Shown: one piece after another, positions 7,484 to 16,562 of the stretch
Position numbering within the stretch: the first letter of the stretch is position 1
Layout: each line of letters opens with the position of its first letter
Made by a program: the position numbers and the translations under genes
The notes under the pieces: generated by a model
What the model was told of the DNA's origin: nothing
Database searches by the model: none
The model's input: the letters and a program-made list of their open reading frames with translations, nothing else
Assembly (NCBI GenBank): GCA_944381185.1
Contig: CALWKE010000001.1
Location: 392,939-456,938 of the forward strand
Origin: an uncultured Clostridia bacterium
Lineage (GTDB): Bacteria > Bacillota > Clostridia > Christensenellales > UBA1242
Length of the DNA stretch: 64,000 nt
Direction of reading: 5' to 3'

Positions 7484-10249
7484 TTACTCCCTCGTTATTT
7501 TTTGATACATTTTCATAAGTTCAGAAACACATTCACTTTCTGTTTTAACTTTTCCCCAAAAACCATAAGCTTCCATAATTGCTCTATCGTTAAGTTGATG
7601 TGCTTTTCTTAATTCTGGTGGCATTGTCACATCATCATAAAGGTCAGCAAGAGAACAATCTTTATAAATTGCTCTTGCAGCTAAAATTGCTTGTGCAGTC
7701 TTTTCAATTTTTGCTTGTTGTTCTTTTGTTGGATTAGGCCAAGGGAAATTGTTATATACAATAGTAGCAGAATACCTATAGTCGCTTTTTAATCTTCCAG
7801 CAACTACTCTCATCCAAGCATTATGCACATTTGATGTTAAAATTCCAAACTCATACAATGTTGCATTTGGCACAATTAAATTTGCATTTGTTGCAATTAT
7901 ACTTGAATCTAAAAATCCTATTGGGATATATCTTCTTCGTTCTGATGAAGTACTTGGAATTAGTAAATAATTTCCTTTTTCTGGTTGTCTAATTTCTCCA
8001 AAAAGAAATGGAGTTAACGCAAGTCTTTTGGTTGCATCTCGACTGCTATTCTCTCGGAGTTCCTGAACTGCACTTACTTTTTGTTTAATGTATGGAATTG
8101 AATTTATTAAATTAGGAGATATATTTTTCAACCATAAACACCAACGAGTTTTTCCATTAATAAATTCATCTGCCCCAACAATTTTTTTAAAACAAATTTT
8201 TGACTCTGGATACTTATTTATTATTTCAGCCATCTCTTTCTCATCTATAGAACTCAAATGTCCACCATCATTCGGCATACTTCCAAATAGCATTTCATTT
8301 ACATTGCATATAGGTTTCTTTCTATTTTCAATAAAAACATTTTCAGCTTCAATTAAGTATGCATTAATATTTTTAACTTTTTGATATCTATCTAAAGAAT
8401 AAATAATTTTATCTTTAAAACTAGTTGCAATGCTAAAGCCAACAATAACACAATGAACATGTGCTTTTTGTTGTGCTTCGCTATCCCATATAAATGTTGT
8501 ATGGGCAAAATCAATATGAATACCTTGCTTAAATAATGGTTTCCATAAATTTATAACACTTTCTCCTTGACATATTGAGTTAGTAGAAACAAGAGCAACT
8601 CGTATTGAAGTATCCTCTATATAGTCCGTAGCCTTTTTATACCAACAAGAAACATAATCTAAATTACCAATATTTTTCCATGAGTTTCCAAAAATGCTCA
8701 AAACATCTTTCTTTTGATGTTTATTCATTAGTCTAGCACCAACAAAAGGCGGATTCCCCATTATATAAGAGAGTTTATCCTTTAAAATAACATCATTCCA
8801 ATCAATGCGTAAGGCATTCCCCTCAACAATATTTGCATAAGACTTTAACGGGAAGAACTCAAGCTGTTGATTAACAATTTCTTCTGTTTCTTTCATCATT
8901 TGAGACTCGGATATCCACAGTGCTGTCTTTGCAACAGTGACTGCAAAGTCATTTATCTCAATTCCATAAAACTGTCCAATTGATACTTTTATTACATCTC
9001 CCAAGTCAATCATAGTTTGTCCACGAGTTTGCGCAATTAAAGCTTCGTTTTCTAATCTTCTTAATGAGATATATGTTTCTGTCAGAAAGTTTCCAGAACC
9101 GCAAGCAGGGTCAAGAAAGGTTAATGTAGAAAGCTTATTCCTAAAAGCTTCCAATTGCTGTTTTCTTGTTTTTTCAACCTTAATTTCTTTTATTTTTTCT
9201 AATTCATCTTTTAAATTGTCTAAAAATAATGGGTCTATGACTTTATGAATATTCTCAATAGAAGTGTAGTGCATTCCTCCACTTCTACGAGTTTCTGGGT
9301 TTAGTGTGCTTTCAAAAACAGCACCAAAAATAGTAGGACTAATTTCACTCCAGTCAAAATTTTCGCTTGCTTTATGTAAAAGAATATCAATAATCTCATC
9401 TGTCAAATGTGGGATAATGATATTTTCATTGGCAAACAAACCACCATTTACATAAGGAAATTTTGCAAGTTCATCATCTAAATATTTATCTCTATCTTCA
9501 ATCTTTGTGTCTAAAACTTTAAATAAATCAATCAAAGCCCTTCTAGTGTCTTTAACTTGAAAACCTTGTAGATAATTGTGAAAAGCCAACTTTTCGCCAA
9601 ACAAACCACTATCTTCAGCATAAAGACAAAATACAAGTCTTACACAAAGTTCGTTAAGACTTTTTAATTCTTGTTCATCTTTTTCATTATATTGTTTAAG
9701 CAAGGCGTCATAAAGAATACCAACAATTTCGCCAGCTTTAATAGATATTTCCATTTCTTTTTTGATGTTTTCATTTTGACTATTTACAATGAATTGTAAA
9801 CGATAATATTCCTTTGGAAGATTTTTAAGCAATATACTTTCAGGCTCTCCATTAGGTTTTTCCATATCATATATTAAAAACTCTTGGAAATTACAAGTAA
9901 TAATCCATCTTGGTCTTTTAGAGTATGGAAGGTCGGCAGAATACCTTTTCGCTTGTTGAAATGGAGTAAGAAGAGTTCCATCTGCTTGTCTTATTGCTTT
10001 TCTTAAATCTCGGTCTCTACTTTTTTGTTCAATTAAAACATGTGTAGCAGAAATATAGCCATCAATAAAACTTGTATGGTCCAGCATAACTTTATCTTCA
10101 AAAGAAATATATTGTTCTGGATTGTCAACACCCAAAACTTTATTTAATAAAGTCAACCAAAAAACTTGACTTTGTCCTTTTTCATAACCTTTATCAGCCC
10201 AAAAATTTGCAAATTCTTTTGCTTGTTTTCTTATCTCCAAATCGTTCAT
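7484..10249 (-). CDS. MmeI-like type IIL restriction-modification enzyme
   Basis: This single 921-residue chain is close to the MmeI length as I recall it. The N-terminal nuclease motif is D63-X10-E74-x-K76 (in FIDGYISATHVLIEQK). The methyltransferase core has motif I DPACGSGNF (about residue 378) and motif IV NPPF (about residue 500). The C-terminal third (from about 620) is the expected target-recognition region, ending in YRYSATIVYNNFPWPNP. Enzymes of this family methylate one strand of an asymmetric site and cut at a distance. All key residues are present, so it looks active. It is followed without gap by the HEPN-like gene. Confidence 0.92.
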   Translation of the reverse strand: MNDLEIRKQAKEFANFWADKGYEKGQSQVFWLTLLNKVLGVDNPEQYISFEDKVMLDHTSFIDGYISATHVLIEQKSRDRDLRKAIRQADGTLLTPFQQAKRYSADLPYSKRPRWIITCNFQEFLIYDMEKPNGEPESILLKNLPKEYYRLQFIVNSQNENIKKEMEISIKAGEIVGILYDALLKQYNEKDEQELKSLNELCVRLVFCLYAEDSGLFGEKLAFHNYLQGFQVKDTRRALIDLFKVLDTKIEDRDKYLDDELAKFPYVNGGLFANENIIIPHLTDEIIDILLHKASENFDWSEISPTIFGAVFESTLNPETRRSGGMHYTSIENIHKVIDPLFLDNLKDELEKIKEIKVEKTRKQQLEAFRNKLSTLTFLDPACGSGNFLTETYISLRRLENEALIAQTRGQTMIDLGDVIKVSIGQFYGIEINDFAVTVAKTALWISESQMMKETEEIVNQQLEFFPLKSYANIVEGNALRIDWNDVILKDKLSYIMGNPPFVGARLMNKHQKKDVLSIFGNSWKNIGNLDYVSCWYKKATDYIEDTSIRVALVSTNSICQGESVINLWKPLFKQGIHIDFAHTTFIWDSEAQQKAHVHCVIVGFSIATSFKDKIIYSLDRYQKVKNINAYLIEAENVFIENRKKPICNVNEMLFGSMPNDGGHLSSIDEKEMAEIINKYPESKICFKKIVGADEFINGKTRWCLWLKNISPNLINSIPYIKQKVSAVQELRENSSRDATKRLALTPFLFGEIRQPEKGNYLLIPSTSSERRRYIPIGFLDSSIIATNANLIVPNATLYEFGILTSNVHNAWMRVVAGRLKSDYRYSATIVYNNFPWPNPTKEQQAKIEKTAQAILAARAIYKDCSLADLYDDVTMPPELRKAHQLNDRAIMEAYGFWGKVKTESECVSELMKMYQKITRE

Positions 10250-10401
10250 AAGTAAATCTCCATAAAACGATTATACCATACAATTTTTCAAAATTAACTA
10301 TTCTTCTACAAAATTTATGAAAATTATTGGTAAATAGAAAATTAATTTATAAATTATTTTTATTGTAAAAATTGCATTAGGTTTTTCTAATGCTATCTTT
10401 G

Positions 10402-11025
10402 CTATTCTTCTTTTTTATATGTCAATAAAACATCTAATAAATCAGAAATTTCAGTGTAAGGATTTTTATCCAATGCGCTTTGTTCTTTGTCATACATTTG
10501 GTTTTTTAAATCTGAATTATTGATAGCTATACCGAACTTTTCTTGTAAATTATATTCTTTAACAATGTCATAGCTCTCTGTATATTGTGGAACATATTTC
10601 TTTAATTGTTCTTTTACTTTTTGTGAAGATATTTCTGGCTTAGGATGTTTTGTAAAATAATATAGTAGCCACACTTCAAAACAAGGATTTGATAAAATAA
10701 ATTCCACTTGGAATTTCTTTTTAACTCTCTTTTTCTCGTCTTCGACTTTCTGAAATTGAGAATCCGATAAATCTAAATCTACTAAACAGAAAACTCTATC
10801 ACCAAGTCTATTATCTAATTGCATATCATCAATAACTTGTCTAGCTTTCTTGGCCATACTTTTAGGGTCAGTAGCTTCAGATGGAACAATTTTTAAATTG
10901 TATGGATTTTCTCTTTTAATAAAATGATTAAAGTATTTAGTCTCGGTCTTATTTCTTCCTTCACAAATAAGGACAATTATTGGATTTCGTTTTTTTGAAA
11001 ATTTGACTTTTGTATGCCTAACCAT
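10402..11025 (-). CDS. RloB-like protein (AbiLii/RloB family, Toprim-like)
   Basis: This 207-residue protein has the RloB N-terminus: IIVLICEGRNKTETKYF (catalytic Glu of a Toprim-like fold) and VFCLVDLDLSD (acidic DxD). The helical C-terminal half contains the family signature SNPCFEVWLLYYF. It overlaps the RloA stop in TAATG, and its AAGGAGG ribosome binding site lies within the last codons of rloA. RloA-RloB pairs are found in restriction islands and correspond to the AbiL abortive infection system. Role by family. Confidence 0.88.
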   Translation of the reverse strand: MVRHTKVKFSKKRNPIIVLICEGRNKTETKYFNHFIKRENPYNLKIVPSEATDPKSMAKKARQVIDDMQLDNRLGDRVFCLVDLDLSDSQFQKVEDEKKRVKKKFQVEFILSNPCFEVWLLYYFTKHPKPEISSQKVKEQLKKYVPQYTESYDIVKEYNLQEKFGIAINNSDLKNQMYDKEQSALDKNPYTEISDLLDVLLTYKKEE

Positions 11026-12296
11026 TATCCCTCCTTAATAAAAGGGATACCGCCATATCTTCCAAGCAAATATGCCTTTTCTATATTTTCATCTTTTCTT
11101 GGAGAGAAATCCGAAAGAGCATACATTTCCGTTGTGGCAGTATTATTATTTCTTTCTGTAAACCATATTTCATCTCTTCTAAATATATCAAGGTTAAGTA
11201 AATTTGTATCATGCGTATTACAAATCAGCTGAGCATTATTTTTATTTAATTCATTATCATAAAACTTCTTAATAATGTATTCCACAAGTAAAGGATGTAA
11301 ACTCCTATCAATTTCATCTATAAATAAAGTTTTCCCTTCCTTAAATGTGTAAAATAATGCTGGTGCAAAATGAAATAACTGTTGTGTTCCATCCGATTCT
11401 TCAATTAACTCTAATGGATAATTAGATGAGTTTTCTCCACTTTTAATATTATGAATGGTTTTAATATTAAATATATCTGAATTACCAAACTTCTTCATTT
11501 GCTCAGGGTCACTATTAACGATGACATTCATAAGTTTTGTCATTAATTCGGCCTGTTTACCTAACTCTTTTATTTTTTGTGTATTTATTTGGAAATCACT
11601 AATACTTATATCGGCATTATTTAAAAAATCTAAACAAAACTTTTTATATTCTTCCAAGTCATTGTTTTCTATAATATAACTTATGTTATACTTAGTAGGC
11701 TGACTAATATCATGTAAAATGATTATATCATTCAGTATATAATCAACAACTGGTTTTACTTTTTCATAATTCCATGTGGCTGCTGTTAATAAGAATAATT
11801 TATTTTTAGTATTCTTTGTCTTAATTTCATTTAATTGTCTCACATCAGTATTAAATTTGTAATCATTAGTGTTCGTTCTTGTAAATATATTGGTTGGTTT
11901 AGCCGAATTATAAACATCAAGTTTTTCATCGATAACCTTTTCAAATGTGCAACTAAAACTATAACTATATTTAATATTATTTTTAACAAATGTTAACGAA
12001 AATTCTGATGGAACACTCAAAGAATTTTCTCTAAATTTATATGGACTAATTCCTATCCTATTATTTTCTACTAAGTTATTTGACATCATAGAAAAGATTT
12101 TTATAAATTCTATAGCATTTATAAAAGATGTTTTTCCAGAAGCATTGGCTCCATAAATAATCCTTGTTTTTGAAATTCTATCTTTCCCAAAATTAATTAA
12201 ATTATCTTCGTGTGATTTATCCTTGTTTGCCACCATTGAAAAATCACAAGTATCTACATAGGACTTATAATTTTTAAATGTAAAATTTAATAACAT
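11025..12296 (-). CDS. RloA-like AAA/ABC-type ATPase (AbiLi family)
   Basis: This 423-residue SMC/RecF-like ATPase has Walker A IIYGANASGKTSF near residue 48, a signature-like region (ELIEESDGTQQLFHF), Walker B KTLFIDEIDRSLHP and a switch His in ICNTHDTNLL. The ATG at 12296 is chosen over the GTG at 12305 because GAGGTGA lies 5-12 bases before it. It is coupled to the downstream RloB-like gene. The pair is expected to sense phage infection by the ATPase and act through the Toprim-like nuclease; this is family knowledge. About 120 bases upstream lie arm-type repeats of the element end, so the gene is the outermost cargo of element A. Confidence 0.88.
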   Translation of the reverse strand: MLLNFTFKNYKSYVDTCDFSMVANKDKSHEDNLINFGKDRISKTRIIYGANASGKTSFINAIEFIKIFSMMSNNLVENNRIGISPYKFRENSLSVPSEFSLTFVKNNIKYSYSFSCTFEKVIDEKLDVYNSAKPTNIFTRTNTNDYKFNTDVRQLNEIKTKNTKNKLFLLTAATWNYEKVKPVVDYILNDIIILHDISQPTKYNISYIIENNDLEEYKKFCLDFLNNADISISDFQINTQKIKELGKQAELMTKLMNVIVNSDPEQMKKFGNSDIFNIKTIHNIKSGENSSNYPLELIEESDGTQQLFHFAPALFYTFKEGKTLFIDEIDRSLHPLLVEYIIKKFYDNELNKNNAQLICNTHDTNLLNLDIFRRDEIWFTERNNNTATTEMYALSDFSPRKDENIEKAYLLGRYGGIPFIKEG

Positions 12297-12305
12297 AATA
12301 ATCAC

Positions 12306-12640
12306 CTCACATTAGTATTATATTCATTATTAATAAAAATGTCAATACATTTTTAAAATATTATTTCAAATTTTGTGAAAATTATTCAAAATTTATAAAA
12401 ATATCCTGTATTCAATAGAATATTTTACACTTAATAATTAAGTTAAGTTCATAAACAACTTTATTAGTTTTAGGCAGTTCTAACACGATTAAATTACTCA
12501 AAAATATCACATTTGTTGTCAACTGCTGTCAAAATCAAATAGTAAAATACAGCAAATATTTTTTGTAATGTTATAACTACCTTTTTTTATCTATGTTTTT
12601 AAGATATAGGGCTCACACACTTTATTTATAGGGCTCATTC
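12306..12640. repeat. Non-coding right end of element A with arm-type repeats
   Basis: No gene is visible. GTTTTAGGCAGTTC at 12467-12480 recurs at 20162-20175 and, with one change, at 53073-53086. Two adjacent 10-base copies, TTTGTTGTCA and ACTGCTGTCA, lie at 12512-12531; the same tandem unit occurs at 50237-50256. These are likely integrase arm-binding sites beside the attachment core. The phrase TTTATAGGGCT just before the core also precedes the core at 49987. Confidence 0.55.
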
Positions 12641-12685
12641 TTGGTAAGGTGTAGGTCGCGGGTCCGATTCCCGCCATCAGCTCCA
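12641..12685 (+). repeat. Attachment site with orphan 3' half of tRNA-Thr (A/C junction)
   Basis: The sequence from TTGGTAAGG to CTCCA matches the anticodon loop, variable loop, T-arm (CGCGG/CCGCC), acceptor strand CATCAGC and CCA end of a tRNA-Thr(GGT). It lacks the 5' half. This is the footprint left when an element inserts at the anticodon loop. Integrase C begins 136 bases to the right. Confidence 0.85.
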
Positions 12686-12691
12686 AAAAAC

Positions 12692-12718
12692 ATCACCCAC
12701 TTTGGGTGATTTTTTTTG
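12692..12718 (+). terminator. Terminator following the orphan tRNA-Thr half
   Basis: ATCACCCA (12692-12699) pairs with TGGGTGAT (12703-12710) around a short loop and is followed by eight T. It presumably terminated the tRNA whose 3' half is left here. Confidence 0.8.
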
Positions 12719-12820
12719 TGCTGTAAATTATCAAATTATATCTATTATTTCTTGCTTTTTGTTATCTCAAAGTAAAAAAACATATTTAAAAATATATGAC
12801 GTGGTTCATAAAAATAAATC

Positions 12821-13759
12821 TTATACTGCGTTTAACATTTTCCCCATTTTGTTCATCATATCTGTTTTGTAAGACATCATTGAGTGGGTATATCTTGTAA
12901 GAGTTACAACAGGATTTTTGTGTCCAAGAATTTCGGATAAAGTTTTGACGTCCATTCCCATTTCAATAGCGCGAGTGGCAAAAGTGTGACGAAGTGAATG
13001 AAAGTTTTTATAACTAACTCCAATTTTACTTAAAATTCTTTCATAAGTTCTTTGATATGCTCTTGTTCCAACAATACCACCAGTGCGAGTTGAAATAACA
13101 TATTTTGAATTAGATATTTTCTTAATTTTCTTCAATATATCCAACAATGCTTTTGGAAGTGGGATAACTCTGCTTGAATTTTTTGTTTTAGGATTATCTA
13201 TCACAATTCTAGGCACACCATTTTCTTTAATTCTATAACTTGTTTTTGTAATGCTCATAATTCCTGTTTGAAAATCTATATCTTCCCAAGTGAGAGCCAA
13301 TAGTTCTCCAAGTCTAATCCCAGTATAAAGGCAAATCACAATCCCAATGTAATTACTTTTGTTTGAAGCAAGGCAATATCTTTCAATCTTTTCTTGTTCG
13401 TGTTTTTCAAAAGCCGTAACAGGTTTTTCGGTTGGACTTGGCAACTTTATTTTCTTTATTTCATCTCTTTGCACTTTATCCAATGATTTAGCGAGTGCCA
13501 TACTACCTTTCAAAACATTCACAATCCCAATAACAGAGTTGTTAGCAAGTTTGCCGTTGTTATTTAGATTACCATTTTCAAGTTCACTCAAAACAAAGTC
13601 TTGAAAAATCTCACCATTTAGGTCATCTAAATCATAATCTCCAAGTTTAGGATTGATGTGCTTTTCTATGATGTATTTGTATCTGTCATAGGTTCGCAGT
13701 TTCACAGTGTGTTTTGTGTATTTTTCTAGCCATACACTTAGCCATTCTTTAAGTTTCAT
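12821..13759 (-). CDS. Tyrosine recombinase / integrase of element C
   Basis: The 312-residue phage-type integrase starts at ATG 13759, where AAGGAGG lies 8 bases upstream. The upstream extension to 13831 (MTLDVLIKIEGQPLQVKIYK) lacks a better site. The N-terminal SAM-like domain begins WLEKYTKHTVKLRTYDRYK. Catalytic residues are seen in YTGIRLGELLAL (Arg), KTKNSSRVIPLP, HSLRHTFATR, ILGHKNPVVT and TRYTHSM (Tyr). It is more distant from integrases A, B and D than those are from each other, and has no excisionase gene beside it. It lies next to the 12641 attachment site. Confidence 0.93.
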   Translation of the reverse strand: MKLKEWLSVWLEKYTKHTVKLRTYDRYKYIIEKHINPKLGDYDLDDLNGEIFQDFVLSELENGNLNNNGKLANNSVIGIVNVLKGSMALAKSLDKVQRDEIKKIKLPSPTEKPVTAFEKHEQEKIERYCLASNKSNYIGIVICLYTGIRLGELLALTWEDIDFQTGIMSITKTSYRIKENGVPRIVIDNPKTKNSSRVIPLPKALLDILKKIKKISNSKYVISTRTGGIVGTRAYQRTYERILSKIGVSYKNFHSLRHTFATRAIEMGMDVKTLSEILGHKNPVVTLTRYTHSMMSYKTDMMNKMGKMLNAV

Positions 13760-13894
13760 ATAAAATTCCTCCTTGTATATTTTAACTTGTAAAGGTTGCC
13801 CTTCTATCTTTATAAGGACATCTAAAGTCAAAAAATTAAGGGAGTAAATTCATATTTCGAAAATTTCTTAAAATTATTTTTGAAAAACATAATT

Positions 13895-14125
13895 AAAAAC
13901 CACCTATTCTTATAATAAGTGGCTTCTTTTGATTATTTAATATTTAGATTATAGCATACTTTTTTAAAATTTGTATGCTTTTTAATCAAATTCTTCAAAA
14001 TAGATGTGTCTTTTCTTATTAAAAGGCAAAAATTTAATTAACTATTATAAGAATAGATGATTTATTTTAATTGCCATTAAACCATCAATCTTAAAGTTTC
14101 TTCTTTTGGGGAAAAGGAGAAATAA
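13895..14125 (+). promoter_or_regulatory. Structured leader upstream of the EcoRI-type methylase gene
   Basis: A hairpin CCACCTATT/AATAAGTGG (13898-13922) is followed by a second hairpin AGCATAC/GTATGCT (13957-13983). Then 14043-14056 (TATTATAAGAATAG) is the exact complement of 13904-13917, which lies in the strand and loop of the first hairpin. This allows two exclusive folds, as in an attenuator. A leader of the same plan precedes the SLOG gene at 16563, with the distal complement also ending 69-70 bases before the start codon. Both contain GCCAT and CATCAAT near the ribosome binding site. Function not known. Confidence 0.45.
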
Positions 14126-15214
14126 ATGGATAAGCAAGAAAAAGTTCTTAAACTTATAAAACAAGAAAGTGGCAAAACAACTCCATTAGGAACGATTCCA
14201 AATGACGAATGTTATACATCAATGCAAGACATATTAAATGAATTATCACAATGGTCGCATAAATTCGAAAATAAAAACATTATATGTCCTTGTGATTGGG
14301 ATATTGTTGATGACGAAGATGATATTTATTCATTAAGAATTGATTTCGACGACAAGGGTTTTCACGGACACACCAACACCGTAAAATCAATTTCTTGTTT
14401 GTATTTCACAAATCCAGAAAATCCGGAATCTAAAGTAATTCCAAAGGAAAAGGTTGACGAATTCTTAAATAAAAGAATAAAGTGTAATTTTATAAGGACT
14501 TTTGTTGAACATGCAAAAGAATGGAAAATTAAAAGTATAACAGCCAGTGGTTTTAATCCTGCTACAGGCAAAGGTATTAGATTTCAAGAAGTCGATTTTA
14601 CTCAATATGATATATGCGTTACAAATCCACCTTTTTCTCTTTATAACGAATTTTTACAAACTCTTTTAGATAGTAAAATAGACTTTATTGTTTTGGCTCC
14701 ATTTTTAAATAGAGCAAATCCTTGTGTTGGACTACCTTTAATGTTAAGGCAATGTTATCTTGGTTATGGTAGAAAAATAAGAATGAATTTTTATAATCCA
14801 ACAGCAACAAATAAATTTAAAACAAAATTAGTGGCAGTAGATTGGATAACAACATTTGATGATGCGCAAAAAGAAATAAACAAACTTCCATTAACCAATG
14901 GTTTTAAGTATGAAAATTATAAAGATGATTTTGTAATAATGAAAAATATGACAATGAAAGATGGAACTCATCCTATAAGAGTGGAATCGTTTAGGGGAAT
15001 TCCAGATGATTATTATGGTTGGGTTTTCTGTGCAATTGGCGTATTAGATGTGTTAAGTTATGACTATTATGAATGGTATATAACAAATGCGAAAGGATAT
15101 TACAACAGAATTAAGCCAAGCTCCAACCCATTCATACATAGAGCTTCAAATGAAATGGTATCTAATCCAGATACAAAAGGATTCCACGGAGTAGTTTTAA
15201 GGAGAATAAAATAA
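14126..15214 (+). CDS. EcoRI-type adenine-specific DNA methyltransferase
   Basis: This 362-residue protein matches the EcoRI methylase family: N-terminal NDECYTSMQDILNELSQWS (residues 26-44), CPCDWD (54-59), and the amino-methyltransferase motif IV NPPF (167-170) in CVTNPPFSLYNEF. Such enzymes transfer a methyl group from S-adenosylmethionine to N6 of adenine. The AAAGGAGAAATAA site precedes ATG 14126. Its stop overlaps the start of the DUF262-HNH gene (TAATG), so the two are made together. It most likely protects host DNA from that nuclease. Confidence 0.88.
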   Translation: MDKQEKVLKLIKQESGKTTPLGTIPNDECYTSMQDILNELSQWSHKFENKNIICPCDWDIVDDEDDIYSLRIDFDDKGFHGHTNTVKSISCLYFTNPENPESKVIPKEKVDEFLNKRIKCNFIRTFVEHAKEWKIKSITASGFNPATGKGIRFQEVDFTQYDICVTNPPFSLYNEFLQTLLDSKIDFIVLAPFLNRANPCVGLPLMLRQCYLGYGRKIRMNFYNPTATNKFKTKLVAVDWITTFDDAQKEINKLPLTNGFKYENYKDDFVIMKNMTMKDGTHPIRVESFRGIPDDYYGWVFCAIGVLDVLSYDYYEWYITNAKGYYNRIKPSSNPFIHRASNEMVSNPDTKGFHGVVLRRIK

Positions 15215-16341
15215 TGCAAAAGACTGTTAGAGAAATTATTGAAATGATTGATAGTGGAATATTGCACTATGACCAATCAACACAAAGAAATTTTATTTAT
15301 TTTACAATAAATCAAAACACTGATGATGGCGACCTTACAAAAGCCGGAAATGTTATAAGGTCTATTTTACAATTTGACATCCAACTTCCTGCATTGTATT
15401 TTTGGGATATAGGAAATGGTCAATACAACATACACGATGGCAAACAAAGAATTTTGAGTATATATTATTTTTATAAGCCGACCAGCAAAATCAATGTTGT
15501 TACCAGAATAAATGGAAGAGAAGTTACTTTTAAAGGTTTGCTTCCTGAACAACAAGAAAAATTGTTAAATTATACTTTTGACATTGTGGTTAAAAAAGGA
15601 ACTCCGGAACAAGAAGAGAATTCTTTTTATATGATTAACACCAACTCTGTTCCATTAACAGATTATGAAAGTTTAAGGGGTATGTTTCACGGGACTTGGA
15701 TTTACGAATTTGAACAATTTCTTGATTCTAAATCTAAAGTAATCGATAATATAAAAAGAATTGGACGTGGCGAACAAGCAATTCAGTTTTTATATAACTG
15801 TTTTGGTCTTCTTGGAGATAAATCTGCGATTAACAAAATAAGACTTTATCTTCGTAGTGTAAGAAATAACTCTTTTAATCCAGATGAATTTAAGTTAAAT
15901 GAAATTATAGATACATATTCTGAATTTATTAAAATAACGTCAGTTTCTAGTGAAAAGGCATTGCAGGTTGCAAGTTTCATTACGAGCAAAGGTTGGGATA
16001 AAGATTTTATATTGGACTACTATAGAAGAATAATGAGAAAAGCAAATGATGTAAAATCTTGGAAAATCGAAACGCATAAAACAGCGATAAGTAAACTTAT
16101 ACAAGATGATATTGAATGTGACGGATTAAGATTATTTAGTGATAATGATAAAAGTGAACTATATAAACGTTCTCAAAGATGTGCAGAAGCAAATTGTCAA
16201 GTAACAAATTATAAAGAACTAGAAGTTGACCATATAGACCCTTGGAGCAAAGGTGGACGAACAATTTTAGGGAATGCTAGATTGTTATGTAAAAGTCATA
16301 ATGCCAGCAAGGGAAATGATGAAGACGGAGTTAAAGGTTAA
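15214..16341 (+). CDS. DUF262-HNH endonuclease paired with the methylase
   Basis: The 375-residue protein has an N-terminal DUF262/ParB-like domain with the IHDGKQR motif (about residues 73-79), as in GmrS-type NTP-dependent proteins. Its C-terminal HNH nuclease has EVDHIDPWSKGG at 337-348, Asn354 and His362, and Cys pairs (CAEANC, C...H) that may hold zinc. A fused DUF262-HNH chain usually marks type IV, modification-dependent systems. Here it is coupled to a methylase, which points instead to a conventional restriction-modification pair with a DUF262 subunit. This is inference. Confidence 0.85.
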   Translation: MQKTVREIIEMIDSGILHYDQSTQRNFIYFTINQNTDDGDLTKAGNVIRSILQFDIQLPALYFWDIGNGQYNIHDGKQRILSIYYFYKPTSKINVVTRINGREVTFKGLLPEQQEKLLNYTFDIVVKKGTPEQEENSFYMINTNSVPLTDYESLRGMFHGTWIYEFEQFLDSKSKVIDNIKRIGRGEQAIQFLYNCFGLLGDKSAINKIRLYLRSVRNNSFNPDEFKLNEIIDTYSEFIKITSVSSEKALQVASFITSKGWDKDFILDYYRRIMRKANDVKSWKIETHKTAISKLIQDDIECDGLRLFSDNDKSELYKRSQRCAEANCQVTNYKELEVDHIDPWSKGGRTILGNARLLCKSHNASKGNDEDGVKG

Positions 16342-16347
16342 CTAAAA

Positions 16348-16562
16348 GACCACCTATTCTAACGATAGATGGTCTTTTTTACTGAATTTTATTAAATTTT
16401 TATAATATTTTCGCAAATTTTTAGCCATTTTACTATAAATTTGCGATTTTTTATTTAATTTACTTTATCTTTTGATTACACCTATCGTTAGAATTAATGT
16501 TTAGTAATGTTTGAAATTTAGCCATCAATTATTTGCTCTTTTTTACTTAAAAGGAGCAAACT
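16348..16562 (+). promoter_or_regulatory. Terminator and structured leader upstream of the SLOG gene
   Basis: GACCACCTAT (16348-16357) pairs with ATAGATGGTC (16365-16374) and is followed by six T: a terminator for the methylase-nuclease operon. A second hairpin CGCAAATTT/AAATTTGCG lies at about 16412-16446. The segment CTATCGTTAGAAT (16482-16494) is the complement of ATTCTAACGATAG (16356-16368) in the first hairpin. The plan matches the leader at 13895-14125. Confidence 0.5.

Larger units (their letters stand above)
1..12649. mobile_element. Integrative mobilizable element A (left end beyond window)
   Basis: The backbone reads sigma-like regulator, MobC, MobP relaxase, structured spacer, excisionase, tyrosine integrase, all on the minus strand, matching the backbone of element B. 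Cargo between 6.1 and 12.3 kb is anti-phage type: MmeI-like enzyme plus HEPN-like protein, and RloB/RloA. The right end is taken as the TTGGTAAGG core at 12641-12649, preceded by arm-type repeats at 12467-12531. The left attachment site is not in the window, so the extent to the left and the membership of the KAP gene are assumptions. Confidence 0.65.
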
